A stretch of 64,000 nucleotides of DNA. It comes from Zygnema cylindricum (Eukaryota; Streptophyta; Zygnematophyceae; Zygnematales; Zygnemataceae). The stretch covers positions 126,001 through 190,000 of the forward strand of contig JBBHKE010001462.1 in NCBI GenBank assembly GCA_037447655.1. Reading direction: 5' to 3'. The notes below the pieces were generated by a model. It did not search any database, was not told the DNA's origin, and was given only the letters and a program-made list of their open reading frames with translations. Shown in pieces: positions 24,237-36,087 of this stretch. Position numbers and translations under genes: made by a program. The number at the start of each line of letters is the position of its first letter. The first letter of the stretch is position 1.

Positions 24237-26273
24237 TTAATACTTGGGAGGGGGTGCACCCATCGGCATCGGTGGTGGGGCGGTCGGGAATCCATAAACC
24301 GGACGTTGGTATTTCTGCAAGAAAAAAAAATTACGTATTATTACATTGGTATTTCTCCTTTTCTACAAGGAGTAGAATCTCTCTCTCTTCTTTTCAAATA
24401 CTGTTTTCTCTATTTAACTTTTCGTGTCATGCAGACAAATATTAGGTCTAAACTTAAGAAACGAAATGAGAATCCATTAATGATTGAGATTAAGATACCG
24501 CGTTAAGATTAAAAAGCCATTAAGCATCATTCCCTTTTTTGCAAAAACTCGAAGAATCTCTTCTTTCAAATACTATTTTCTCTAGAAAACCTTTCTTGTC
24601 ATGGAGACGAATCCTCGGTCTAATCCTACAAAAATGAGAATCTATTAAGCATGAGGTTAATACCAAATTAAGATTAAGAATCCAATAAGCATCCTTACCT
24701 GTTATAATTAGCCACACCCTGGTTTTTTTGGCAGTATTAGACGTGTAATGAGTAACAAAAACCATGGCCTGCGTGAAAAAAATAAGTAAGAGACTAGAAT
24801 ATGCATGTATTACTTACATCGAAAAACTCAGGAATTAAGCAAACGATGAAACAAAGGGGCCAGAAAAGGAGAAGACCGAGAATAATCAATATCCAGCCTG
24901 TCGCATTAAGTCCGTCACACTGGCAACAACCGGTCTGCAAAAAAAAGACAAGTAATAAGATTCAAAAAGTTGTTAGCCTTAAGAATTTATTAATGTTCAT
25001 GCGAAATTAGAAGGTACAATACTAATTTAGTGCAAAGAGACAAGATTGTAGTCCACTCCCTTATATGCGTCGTTGTCAAAATTTTATGATTTTCGGCCAA
25101 AAAAATCGCGACCGAATTGGTGTTATTAACTCTAAGAATGATGGGCAGTGTTGTAGGTTCAATAAGTCTAATAAATATTAAAAAAAAAAGGATTCTAAAG
25201 GTCAAGTTCCTCCATCCAAACGTCTATCATATGGGAAAACATGTATGACATTTTGTTCTGTTTTTTTTTTAGACTGCTCCATGAATTCTAAAAAGATATT
25301 TCTTGCGCTACTGGACCTCCTACCATAATGTTAAAAAACAAGAAACTAAGAACATCCGAGAAAATAATGGAAAGAATCTTATAAATACGAAACGGAAAGT
25401 CCTTCAACTATAGACCTGTTGAACGACATGATGCTCTAAATAAAGAAAAAACAAACCCTAAAACAAAATAAAACAAAAAATAACCAGAAAAAACAAGAAA
25501 AAACGCAACATTCAAAAAAGAATCTGCAGCCACGCCGAGCCGGACAGTATTCCACTTCTCCCAAAACCTACTAATAACAATAACAAGAAAAAAAACAATC
25601 GAGCGTGACGAGAAAGAAGACATTAAAAATGTAGCTTACATTTGGTTCATCGAGCTGGTAGGCGAGAATGACCATTCCTGCCAGAGGAGGCACAATAGGA
25701 GGTTTCATCTGAACTCCTGGGAAAGGCTGAGGAGCCGGATAGACAGGGACTCCCTGGGAAGGATAAGGGACGGGGGGAGGACCACCCTGGTGGGGAGGAG
25801 GGGCAGCCATCTCTACACCACCTGCAGGGATAACACGAGGGATTGCTATTGTTAATAGAGTGGTAATAAGAGAAGGGTAGTAATAAGATAAGAGCGAGGG
25901 AGAGGGAGGGAGGGAGGGAGGGAGGGAGAGAGGGCGAGAGGGCGAGAGGGCGAGAGGGCGAGAGGGCGAGAGGGAGAGAGAGAGAGAGGGGGAGACGAGA
26001 GAAGGGGGAGACGAGAGAAGGGGGGACGAGAGAGGGAGGAAAAAATGCACGGACATAAGATGCAGAGTCCAATCATGTTAACGGAGAAATCCCCAGAAAA
26101 TTGCAAGAAATGCCAAAAGTAAAAAAAGAACGCAAAAGAAACATCGCCTTCAACCTATACCAATGATGAAATTTGCCGCAGATACAAAGAAAACTAACGC
26201 ACAGAATAAGCAACAAGGCGATGCAGGAACATAAGGACAGAGATGGCAAGATTTCCTGACCTGGAACTCCCAT
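24237..26273 (-). CDS. Small proline-rich membrane protein with Cys-rich motif, unknown function
   Basis: Four exons in gene order with consistent phases: 26273-26261, 25821-25640, 24934-24818, 24314-24237, giving 129 aa. Residues 1-65 are Pro/Gln/Val-rich (MGVPGGVEMAAPPPHQGG.., VPVYPAPQPFPGVQ). The third exon encodes TGCCQCDGLNATGWIL followed by a long hydrophobic stretch (IILGLLLFWPLCFIVCLI) ending IPEFFD. The C-tail is again Pro-rich (KYQRPVYGFPTAPPPMPMG). This suggests a tail-embedded or hairpin membrane protein with a CCxC motif just before the membrane segment. Plants have many short proline-rich proteins with such a C-terminal membrane hairpin, but I cannot assign a named family. All introns have GT-AG ends. 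Intron 1 contains a GA/CT tract (25875-26040). Confidence 0.75.
25875..26040. repeat. GA-rich tract with GGGCGAGA tandem repeats
   Basis: Purine-rich on plus, including five or six tandem GAGGGCGA units (about 25930-25970) and a GGGGGAGACGAGAGAA repeat. It lies in intron 1 of the proline-rich membrane-protein gene and creates spurious Ser/Pro/Leu frames on the minus strand. Confidence 0.75.
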
Positions 26274-26279
26274 GCTGAG

Positions 26280-26743
26280 GATGATTTACTTTGCAGCCTT
26301 CTAGAAATGAAAGAAATATGCAATCGAAAACTCTGCTGTAGCTTTCTGTCTTCAACTTTAGCTTTCCTAGTTTCCTGGCTTCGCGCTGTAGAGTACTGCA
26401 GCTTCTGCAACACAAGACTGGAGAAAGACTTGTTGCTACTTCAAATGCAGGAGGTAACAAAGTTACAAGGGTTGCAGCAAGAAGTGATTGATTATGCTGC
26501 AGAACGTTACGTTACAGCAATGGCAATAAGCTGCAGTAAGATTGTAAGATTGTAAGATTGTAAGATTTTGACGGCTGTAGAGAGACGTCGGTATGAATAT
26601 ATGGAACTGCTGTGACGCGTTTACGGTGGTTGAAAGTGTTGCAGCTAACGGAACTGAGAATCAGTTTTAGCTACGATATTGCAGAGATTTTTGACGAAGA
26701 GTCCGGTCTCATGTCTTGTTTTCGAGCCTTGAAAAATATAACT
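26280..26743. other. 5' flank of membrane-protein gene
   Basis: Holds four tandem TAAGATTGT units (about 26536-26570). No coding exon recognised. Probably promoter and 5' UTR of the minus-strand gene ending at 24237. Confidence 0.45.
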
Positions 26744-27250
26744 TTAACGATTTTAAAGTTTAGTTATCTCATGCAGAGAAATGTTAAGTGCACATCTTTG
26801 CTTTGCTGCGGACACTTGGTATTTGTGTGAATGATCTATGAACCAGCTTAACTCTGACATCCCTAAGACGGAGCGTGCGATTGGAATTTTTTCCTGAGTT
26901 TGTATTTTGTCGTTTTAAACTATTTTTGCTTTGAAAAGAAATAATATGGACGAATGATGAATGTTATAAGTAGGTTTAGCGCATGTAGTGGCGTTTTTGG
27001 GGTATACTTTTCTCTCTATGTACTTATGCTCATTTAATCGAACAAAAAAACTTTTGCCCAACCAATAGGAGCGGGCGATAAAATCCTTACTGTACGTCAC
27101 AAAATCTGTACAATGTGTGAGATTCGGTGTATCCTAGGGTGTGTGCAACAACTTACCCCTTGATAAAAATAAATAAAATTAGATCAGATTGAATCATCAG
27201 AGATTTTCTTATTGCATGTAAAACACTAAAACTACTTGTACCATGGAGAC

Positions 27251-27313
27251 TGCCGAATTCCCAAAGTACTGTAGCTCTCCATTGGAGAGCTACAGTACTT
27301 TGGGAATTCGGCA
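27251..27313. repeat. Perfect 30-bp inverted repeat with 3-nt loop
   Basis: Left arm 27251-27280, loop ATT, right arm 27284-27313, no mismatches seen. The duplicate segment at about 34910-34940 has only one arm-like part (GAATTCGGCATT), so the palindrome is specific to copy 1. Confidence 0.9.
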
Positions 27314-27353
27314 TTAAAATTCTCTTGACAGAATATGGGAGTAGCCCTAATAG

Positions 27354-28248
27354 TAGTGTTGTGTATCGGTAAGGATTTGCCGATAACCGATATGGGCCTT
27401 TTTTCGAGTATCCGATAATCGATATATTGGTACGATATATCGACATCGGTCTTATCGCCGATAAGTAGCCGATAATATCGGGTACTTATCGGCGATAATG
27501 CCGATAACGATAATTATCGGCGATATCTGTACGGACCGTACAGATAAATGTACGGTCTGTACACTCAACTGTTCGTCATATTCTCCGGACGTGTACAAGC
27601 ATAGAAAGTACCGTAGCCGCCATGAAATATGTACGATTTTGATACGGATCCAGTAAAAACGATGTACCTTTCACATCCGACGCCATGGCTTTGTCCCTTA
27701 ATTCCTTGAGATCCACTAAGGACCTGCCACGTGTCAATATGTCGGCTTTTTTGGCAAAAGCTGCCAAAAGAGCCATTCCGGGATGCCGGCGCTCACGCTG
27801 GCCCGTCCGTTCGTATTTTCTCATACCAAGTCGTCCGTTCGATTCCGGCGGCGCGCAGAATGTTATTTTGCGTCCGTTGTACTTTTGTGTCCGCCGTCCT
27901 TTTCCAGTTCCATGTTCACCAATTTTTTAGTAAATTTCCGTACGTCGCCGTAAAATTTTTGTTCAGTTAACCGGCCAACGTTTATGTGCCGCGTTTACCG
28001 TAATAAATTGCAGTTAAACTGTAACGGAACAGATTTTTATACGTGGCATGCCACGCTATATAAAATCAGTAAAATAATACAGTATGTTATAAAGTACTAT
28101 TGTACGCATACTATATATTTTTTAAGTTATCGCCGATATGGAATTTGTTGGTCCCAGACCGATATATCGGAAGCTCTGACCGTTCGATAACCGATAACTA
28201 TCGGTATCGGTGTTATCGCGATAAGTTTTTTACCGATACACAACACTA
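27354..28248. mobile_element. Family B (hAT-like) element with empty site in copy 2
   Basis: Ends TAGTGTTGTGTATCGG and CCGATACACAACACTA. Flanks CCTAATAG (27346-27353) and CCCAATAG (28249-28256) are an 8-bp duplication with one mismatch. The duplicate segment reads straight through as CCCTAATAGGCTGCTG near 34971. Subterminal CGATATATCG and GCCGATAA repeats match other family B members. No transposase frame. Confidence 0.88.
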
Positions 28249-29522
28249 CCCAATAGGCTGCTGTCTTGCATCAGCGGCTTGTATCGCAGCGAGTTTCACG
28301 TTTCAACATGTTGTAGGCAAAGGTTTGACCACAATTCGTGATTGAGTCAGCATGACGTCAGGTTTTCCAGACTGTCAGAAGTATCCAAAATGGTCCAGAT
28401 TGAAGATCGAACGGGGGAAAGCTCTTACTTTGACATGCGTGGGCGCGAGCAAATAACGCGTGAAAGTCAAATCCAAAAGGAAGCAAAGAGACAAAAATCT
28501 ACTCACAACACATCCGTGTGCATGTCAGGCTATTTTCAACCGTACCTCTCGTTGGCAAAAATGATTGGCTAATATTCTTAGGTTCATTATGAGTCAAATC
28601 TAATCGAGCATGCCTTTCCTTTGTCCTTCAAACCGCGTAAGGTTTTCAATTAAAACCACAGGACTGCAACCTAGATGCACCTCTATATTTTGTCGCCTTA
28701 CACAGAAGGAGTAAATGAACGGCCAGAATTCAAATTCAAAGATTCTATATACTCTCGAATTGCTTTCTGTGCGACGGTCAGATTAGATGTAAAAACGAGC
28801 TTCTACATGTAGAGCCCGAATTGTCCAATGACCATTAAATCATTTATCGGAAAAGCGGCGGTCCACGCCATTCTCTGACGAATTTCAGTTTTATGAAGTA
28901 TGGACAGACGCGAGATCTGTCGGAGAATCTGTCAGGGGGTGGATATATTTGTCAGTATTGTACCTTGTTGGTCAAACTCTGGTGGTTGGTCAACGCGGAG
29001 CTTTCTTCCGAGCATATAACTTTTGTCTTTTTGTGCTATCGAATTGCTCTCCGTTACAATGGGAATGGGCAAATTTCTAATGTTGTGTATCGGTAGCCTC
29101 TTACCAACATCCGATATGTACCTTTTTCTGACCTATCGATAATCGATAGATATCGGTCCTTACTTCATACGTACGGTTTCGTAATCCGTACTGAAACTTA
29201 CGTACTCTAACGTATAATTTTTTTTTCAAACCCCCTTAGGTTTATCAACCGTTTAACGGTTTGAGCGATTCGGTTCGACAAAATCTACAGTAGATTTTTT
29301 GGTCTGGTTCGGTAAATTAGCCGTTAATTTTGATTTGGACAAGAACGAAGCGAAACCGAACCAATCCGTACCTGGCCGAGTGATCTTTGTGACTCCGTAG
29401 CTGTACTGTAGACGTCCGTACGGAATTCCGCAACCTCGATGGTAAAAGAAACATGTCGCAAAAATTTTGTTAGCATGGTAGTCGGTGGTGTCTGTGGAAT
29501 GTCGGTGAATGAACATTACTAA

Positions 29523-30077
29523 GGGTACGTCCCCATGTATAAAAGTATCTACTTTTCTCTGTCTTTTTGCCCTAAAATTCAGGGAACTTTGAAAAAAACT
29601 TTAACCGTACGAGAAAATCATGTTTACCAAATTAAAGTATACGTCAATTCATACTTTGGATGTACGGCATGTTAGTCGTCATGTGAATGCATTTTGGCGT
29701 TTTCCCCTTTTCAACCCCCGGGCAAGAGAATCCAGCCCAAAACAAAACTTCATCCAAAATCATCTCGAGGAGGTGATTTTAGTTCAAGTACCGCCCAAAC
29801 AGCGAATGAAAAATGACCCACGCACGCGCCACAAGAATGTGAAAATTTTAGGACGAGGGAGAGTCCTCGCTATTTTTCTCCGTGCCCGTCACGCGCATGT
29901 ACAGAAAAAATCTGCAGGGGTCTCGGACCTCAACTTTCATTCATGGGATCCTTTGCAAATTTTGCGCCGTCGTCGCCTCTCCCCTCTCCCTCTCACACTA
30001 TCGCTTTTATCTCACACTATGTAGAATGAGACACGACAATATTGGTATAAAATGAAAGATATTTTAAAAATATTATT
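29523..30077. mobile_element. Truncated family D element
   Basis: Starts GGGTACGTCCCCATGT right after TAA and aligns, inverted, with the right half of the family D element at 18379 down to about 17825 (shared words include CCGGGCAAGAGAATCC and CATCTCGAGGAGGTG). The other terminus is not found. Confidence 0.7.
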
Positions 30078-31441
30078 TTTGACACAAGTTGTCTTGCACA
30101 AGTTGGCTTTAAGTGCAGCAGGAAGGAATGAGAGGAAATTTTTAGAGCGACATTGTTTCACCACCTCGCAAGGTATAAAAGCACTACTTCCACCATTTGA
30201 AAATCACGACAACATAAAGGTGAAAGAGGCGGATATCGTGAGATTTTTGTCTGAGGTATAATTGGTGGAGGAGCTATATTGGAGGTACGTTTCAACGAAA
30301 TTGAAAGAATGTTTAACCCTTTTTTAGACAATTTTTGAAAAACTAAAGAAATTTTCTGTTTCAAATTCATTTTCTAGTTAAAATTTCAGGTGAAGATTCG
30401 GTTTCATTTATATATACAATTTACAGTTTTAAATTCAAATCCACTCGCACTTTTGTTTCAATTCAGTTTTTCATGCAGATTCTTTGTCGACCTTAGTTAC
30501 ATGTTCCAGTTGCAGTTTTCTAAAATTTGGTCTTCTGTCAAGAAAACAACTCAATTATTCCTTTTCATATTATATTTTTTGAACCTTTTTGTTGTTTTAA
30601 GATCCATTACGTTGTAGTTTTGAAACATTTTTGGACTATTTTTAGTGTAAAGCTAATATTACTGTTATTTGAGTGGTTTTCAAGGATTTAGATCTGATAT
30701 GCTTTCATTTTTTAGAAGATTATACTTTGTCATATTTGCTTTCTAAACTTTGTTGTTGTTTAGAGCTTCAATTTTCCATTTTTTTTACTATATTTTGTCA
30801 TATTTCAGTTTAAATTATGTTTTCAAATGATAATTAAAATTACATCATGTATTTCGTTTTCAGTTTGAATTGTTGATTCAGTTTTGATTTCTCTATATCC
30901 ATTTCCAATCTAATTTTGTCCGTCTACCTTTTTTAGGACAAATCCAAACCTGTAGTTTAAAACCAAAAAAACATTTTTTCTGCTCTATTTCAGTTTCCTA
31001 ATTTCCTCCACTACAATTTTGGTCCAAACTAAAGTCTCAATAATCGTTCTCAATTTCTCCATATATGTTACTCTTTCCATCTCCTCCCACCTGCCAAAGT
31101 CACACTAAATATTTCAAACTACTTTACTCTATTCCACATTATCCGTGGAATCCGTTTTCAGTTTCAGTTGGTGATTCAGTTTTGCGTTCAGTAAATAAAT
31201 TTCCAATCCATTTTTGTCCGTCTACCTTTTGTAGGTTAAATCCAAACATGTAGTTTAAAACAAAATAAAAAAACATTTTTTTTGCTCTGTTTCAGTTTTC
31301 TATTTTCTTGTTAAATCAAAGCTCCATGGTCAACTCTTTATCTTGCTTCTTCTGTGTGCAAGATAAAAAAAACTAGTGATGAACCTTGTGAAAGTTAGGC
31401 ATTTACTTTTTTTGAGAATGGCTCTAATAGGCCAGCCTCAG
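30078..31441. other. AT-rich region; one exon-like open segment
   Basis: A segment at about 30091-30258 reads LALSAAGRNERKFLERHC then FTTSQGIKALLPPFENHD and is bounded by AG and GT, so it could be an exon of an unidentified plus-strand gene. 30400-31330 is T/C-rich with a repeated block: TTTTGTCCGTCTACCTTTT occurs near 30915 and 31215. Nothing else recognised. Confidence 0.35.
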
Positions 31442-31593
31442 ATACAATTTTGGGCATACATGCAAAATTAGCTCGACAAGGTGTCATGGTTCGACATTAC
31501 AACAATCCAGAGCTCAAGGACTACATCCCTATCTCTGTCGGGAAGTTGGAGCAAAGCGACTTGTTGCTAGCTGTTCTAGAGAGACTGAGCTAA
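31442..31593 (+). pseudogene. Isolated C-terminal exon of histidinol-phosphate aminotransferase
   Basis: After a CAG acceptor the frame reads LARQGVMVRHYNNPELKDYI, then SVGKLEQSDLLLAVLERLS and a stop. This matches the end of plant HisC/HPA (class-II aminotransferase; histidine biosynthesis, plastid), where I recall GVMVRHYNN.ELKGYVRVSVG. The substrate-binding Arg expected in YVRVSVG is Pro here (YIPISVG). None of the upstream HisC exons (PLP lysine, NPNNPTG motif) was found in the 30-31.4 kb region. I regard it as a gene fragment. Confidence 0.7.
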
Positions 31594-32590
31594 ATACTGC
31601 CGGTGGAGGCCTAAGGGGATTTTTGTTTCACGATGAAACGGTTAAATAGTTTCAGCTTTTTGATGTAGGCCAACGTGAGATTTTTCCACATAGATAAGCT
31701 TTATATTATTGTTAACATCAACAGGAAGAGGAAGAGTTTGGCAGTGTCTGGCTGTGTCTGAATATTACTTTTACGAGTTGAAAAGTAATTGCAATAGTTT
31801 TTTGGAAGGAGTTTATCAACGTGGTCTTGACAATAGTGGGTGGAATTGCTCAAAACCTTCATGTTGGAAGAGCTATGTAAGCTCATTTATTTAGTTAAAA
31901 TAAGAGAAAGTTAAACTTGTAATTTTCCATGTTTGTTTATACGACATGATGATTGCGTTCAATTGACTTGTCTTATTTGAATTATTAATCATTGAAGTCG
32001 CTTGAGGTGTATGGACCTTTTTTGAAGTTTTTTCTCCATCGTGGTTAGTGCTTACTTGTTGGTTGTTTATAGTAACATTCTCTTCTTGTGGTGATGAGTC
32101 GGGTGGGGGAGGCTGTCTCAAAGACTTGGGAGGGAGGCCTTTGTTCTTTTGGTGATTATATTCGACGGGTTAGTCTGGCAGATGGGCATTTTCAGTTTTA
32201 CTTCTCGGCTTTGTATAAAGTTCGTGGTCAGTAGCTTGAGCTAGCTGTAGAGATAGTTCAGCTCCCAATCCGGTGGACCAACACCTTCCAGCCTGTTTTA
32301 GGTTTTTGTGTTTTCATGTTTTTATCCTTTTCAAGATTTATTCCTGTCACATGTCACATAAGCCTGATTTAGCTGATGAACTAAAAGATTCACGATTATC
32401 TTCATGATGATGATGATAGGAAAATATACGTATGGGGTTTAATGTAGGATTATCAAATCAACTGTCTGTGTGTTTAATATTGGTGCTTCACATGTGACTG
32501 CTTTCTCGTAGGACATTACATCAAAAGGCCAATTTTATAGTACACGGCATTATGTAGACGAAGATTGTCGATAGACGCTCATGTCCAATC
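31594..32590. other. Intergenic, nothing recognised
   Basis: No transposon ends or exon-like frames could be supported. ATGATGATGATG occurs at about 32404. Confidence 0.45.
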
Positions 32591-32629
32591 ACATTCTCAG
32601 AATTGTAAGAAAAGTCCAGATGCAGAGTC

Positions 32630-32835
32630 AATAGAGAGAGAGAGAGCGGACGGGGGAGGAGGGTGGAGGGAGGAGGAGGAAGAGGAGGGAGGAGGAGGGA
32701 GGAGGAGGGAAGAGGAGGGAGAGGAGGGAGGAGGGAGAGGAGGGAGGAGGAGGAGGGGGAGGAGGGAGATGGAGTGTAAGGAGGGAAGGGGGGGTCGAGA
32801 AGAGGCGGGGAGAGGAGGGGAGGGAGAGGAAGCTA
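32630..32835. repeat. GA-rich (GGAGGAGGGAGG) tract
   Basis: About 200 bp of purine-only plus strand with GGA and GGAGGAGGGA periodicity. The frame it generates is Gly/Glu/Arg only and not a gene. Confidence 0.8.
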
Positions 32836-33325
32836 TAATGTACTTTACATTCGTTAAATATATAATGTAGAGTATATGATATCTTCAGCTAAATACAACT
32901 AATTGGTAAATTGCAACTAGCTACTTCAGAGATATTTACACCTATCATCTCCCCTCCCAATTTAGGGTTACTAAACCGGAACTGACATAGAGATTAGGTG
33001 TGAGAGTTTGGCATTTTAAATAAAGTCAGGTGTAAATCTATTAGCACAATTACTGGTCGGTTCTGCCTAGATTTGCAAGAGTTTATGAAAAAAAAAATCT
33101 TGAAGAAGTTTCAGATATCCAAATAATTGTGAGCTTGTGAGCTTATTGCCTATTTTTGAAGTTATGTGGCAGGTTTCAGACTAATAAAGTAAGTATAATC
33201 ACACTATAACCGAACATATGTCAACTGTTCAGAAAAGGTGGAATTAAAAAAAAAAAATAATAATAACAGCGCATCACAGAGAACTGAAGATCCATATATA
33301 TGCGTATATCATGTACGTATTTGCA

Positions 33326-34099
33326 GATATTAAAATTTATAGATGAGCGGATTTCGACAGTTGAACAAAAAAAAAGTCGCGCCCTTTACAATTTGGCCAT
33401 GGGGAGGGTCGACACCATGGAAAGTACCAGCAGCACAACTTTGGCGGCAGTACACCGCGAATCGCTATTAGCGTACATGACGCTAATTGGGGTACCCCTT
33501 TTTTTGGGGCAAATTCTCAAATAGAATAAAGTACGCTAAATGTTTTTGCACGTTATTTGAGGTACCCCGCTCAATGCGGTTCATAACTGTAATTTAGTCC
33601 CCTTTTAAATAGTGTGGTGTACGGACTGTCAGATCTGTACTATTCCGTACATTTTTAAATTTAAAAGTACAGAAAATATAATAATATATAATTGCGTAAA
33701 TATTTTCCGGCATACGCAGATGTCAAAAAAACGCGACGGCGTACGATTTGAACAGTTTCGTACATATACATGTTTTAGTGTGGACATATTATGTGCTGAA
33801 AATTTTTACAAAGCAGTTTACAAATTAGAGTACATGATAAATTAGTATCATGGTGTACCCGAAAAAACACAATTTACCGTAAAGTACGCTAATTGTGCCA
33901 TGGGGAGGGTCGACACCATGGAAAGTACCAGCAACACAACTTTGGCGGCAGTAGTGGAGGTTGGCACAGTGCTCAGGGCGACCGCACGTGCGGGAGCCAA
34001 GGGACGTCGAGAAGAATACAACAAACGCGCGAAGAAAAAAAAATTGCATGGGCCTAAAGAAGTCTATTTCCATTCATGGCGGCCGAAGAGGAGGGGCAA
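33326..34099 (+). pseudogene. Basic exon-like ORF split by a MITE-containing insertion
   Basis: After a TTTGCAG acceptor the frame reads KFIDERISTVEQKKSRALYN, then LAMGRVDTMESTSSTTLAAV, and is interrupted at 33452. A 56-bp repeat of the MGRVDTMESTS..TTLAAV coding stretch (33397-33452 and 33898-33953, one mismatch) brackets a 445-bp insertion. The second copy continues VEVGTVLRATARAGAKGRRE and then a Lys/Arg-rich tail (NKRAKKKKLHGPKEV..). It has the composition of a nuclear or nucleic-acid-binding protein, but I cannot assign a family. Neighbouring exons were not found. Confidence 0.4.
33451..33857. mobile_element. Family C MITE inside the split ORF
   Basis: Left end TACACCGCGAATCGCTATTA, degenerate right end TTAGTATCATGGTGTA, bounded by TA. 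It forms most of the insertion that separates the two copies of the 56-bp repeat. Confidence 0.6.
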
Positions 34100-35732
34100 A
34101 CGCAAAGGCATGACGTACAGCCATGGTTGTAAATCTGTACGTCTACGATGTCACAAAAGGACATGTGACATACCATAATGTTTCAAAAAGTACGATGTGC
34201 TGTGCCACACTTCAAAAAGTTTCGAAATATACAGTGTGCAAAGACAGATTGTACACGGTGACAACCGTCACGGGCGTTGTCGGCGTATACAATCGTCACA
34301 AACTTAAGTTCCAATTTCGAGAGAACACATAGAGACACTTGAAATCCGGGTCCGCCGGATCCGCGCTAAAATACAAAGTAAGTACGCTAAGTTACAACTA
34401 CATGGGGCCGCAGCCTTAAACGATTTTAAAGTTTAGCTTTCTCACGCAGAGAAATGTTAAGTGCACATCTTTTCTTTGCTGCGGACACTTAGTATCTGTA
34501 TGAATGATCTATGAACCAGCTTAACTCTGACATCCTAGACGGAGCGTGCGTTTAGCCTTTTTTTTCTGAGTTTGTATTTTGTCGTTTTAGACTGTTTTTT
34601 CTTTGAAAAGAAATAATATGGACGAATGATGAATGTTATAACTAGGTTTAGCGCATGTAGTGGCGTTTTTGGGTTTATTTTTCTCTCCTGTGTACTTATG
34701 CTCATTTAATCGAGCAAAAAATGTTTTTCCCAACCAATAGGAGTGGCCGAAAATATCCTTACTGTACGTCAGGTAATCTTTACAAAGTGTCAGAATTCAG
34801 TGTATCCAGGGGTGTGTGCAACAACTTTCCCCTTGATAAAATGAAAGAATACTACATCAGATTGAATTATAAGAGATTTTCTTATTGCCTGTACAACGCC
34901 TTGTACCACGGAGAGCTAATTCGTGAATTCGGCATTAGAATTCACTTGACAGAACACGGGATAGCCCTAATAGGCTGCTGTCTTGCATCAGCGGCTGTTT
35001 CGCATCGAGAGTCACGTCTCAACGGGTGTCAGCATGACGTCAGTTTTTTTCATACTGTCAGAAGTCTCCAAAATGGTCCAGATTGAAGATCGAACGGGGG
35101 GAAAGCTCTTACTTTGACATGCGTGGCGCGAGCAAATAACGCGTGAAAGTCAAATCCACAAGGAATAAAAAGGACAAAAATATACTCACAATATATCCGT
35201 GTGCTTGTCAGGCTATCTTCAACCGTACCTCTCGTTGGCAAAAATGACTGGCTAATATTCTTAGGTTCATTATGACTCAAATCTAATCGAGAATGCGTCC
35301 TTTGTCCTTCAAATCGTGTAAGGTTTTCAATTCAAGCCACAGGACTGCAACCTAGATGCACCTCTTTATTTTATCGCATTACACAGAAGGAGTAAATGAA
35401 CGGCAATAATTTAAATTCAAAGATTCTATTTACTCACGAATTGCTTTCTGTCCGACGGTCAGATTTTGAAGTAAAAACGAGCTTCTTCATATAGAGCCCG
35501 AATCGTCCAATGACCATTAAATGTTTATCGGAAAAGCGGCGGTCCACGCCATTCTCTGACGAATTTCAGTATAATGATTTATGAAGTATGCACAGATGCG
35601 AGATCTGTCGGAGAATCTGTCAGGGGGTAGATATATTTGTCAGTATTGTACCTTGTTGGCCAACCTTTGGTGGTTGGTCAACACGGAGCTTTCTTCCGAG
35701 CATACAACTTTTTCTGCGCTCTCCGTTACAAT

Positions 35733-36036
35733 CATAGTTCAAAAGCAGCCGTTTTATGGTAGGCCTTTGGTCGGCGCCTTTATCGTAAGTTGTGTTATGG
35801 GCTTTCATGTGGTCTTCTTAAATCGCTACTTTGATCATCGACCGTCCGATCGTCTGAATCTGACAGTGTGATTAAAAAATTTTGGTCCGAATGTTTTAAC
35901 TGGTCCAATTTTTGGTCCGAATGTTTTAATTGGTCCAGATACGTCCGAATACAGTATGGGTCTTAAGGTCATATTGTATGTTTTGCATTCAATAGGCATA
36001 TTGTATGGCCCTACTTTCACCTACTTTTTAACTATG
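35733..36036. mobile_element. Family A element (304 bp) with empty site in copy 1
   Basis: Begins CATAGTTCAAAAG, ends CTACTTTTTAACTATG, duplication GTTACAAT at 35725-35732 and 36037-36044. Copy 1 near 29052 has a single CCGTTACAATGGGAATGGGC. Interior carries GTCCGATCGTC and TTGGTCCGAATGTTTTAA words shared by the family. Confidence 0.9.
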
Positions 36037-36087
36037 GTTACAATGGACATGGGCAATTTTCTAATGTTGTGTATCGTTAGCCTCTTA

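Larger units (their letters stand above)
26744..29522. repeat. Diverged segmental repeat, copy 1
   Basis: Aligns with 34417-37109 along its length, apart from inserted elements; both copies carry for example TTTGCTGCGGACACTT/A and CGATCTGTCGGAGAATCTGT-like words. Copy 1 alone carries the family B insertion 27354-28248 and a 30-bp palindrome. Similarity ends exactly at a TAA where a family D sequence starts (29523). No convincing gene lies in the shared part. It could be an old segmental duplication or a large non-autonomous element. Confidence 0.8.

Noticed and set aside
24700-24765. Possible extra exon (AMVFVTHYTSNTAKK) in the membrane-protein gene
   Set aside because: It has AG and GT borders but its length breaks the phase into the last exon, and skipping it gives a continuous protein.
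25571-26106. Three overlapping minus-strand frames up to 161 aa
   Set aside because: Only 25821-25640 is coding (membrane-protein exon 2); the rest is a GA/CT repeat.
30052-30261. 69-aa plus-strand frame as a separate gene
   Set aside because: Starts inside a family D remnant; the protein-like part is bounded by AG and GT and might be an exon, but no partner exons or family are recognisable.
32565-32870. Plus-strand 101-aa Gly/Glu/Arg frame
   Set aside because: Pure translation of a GGAGG repeat.
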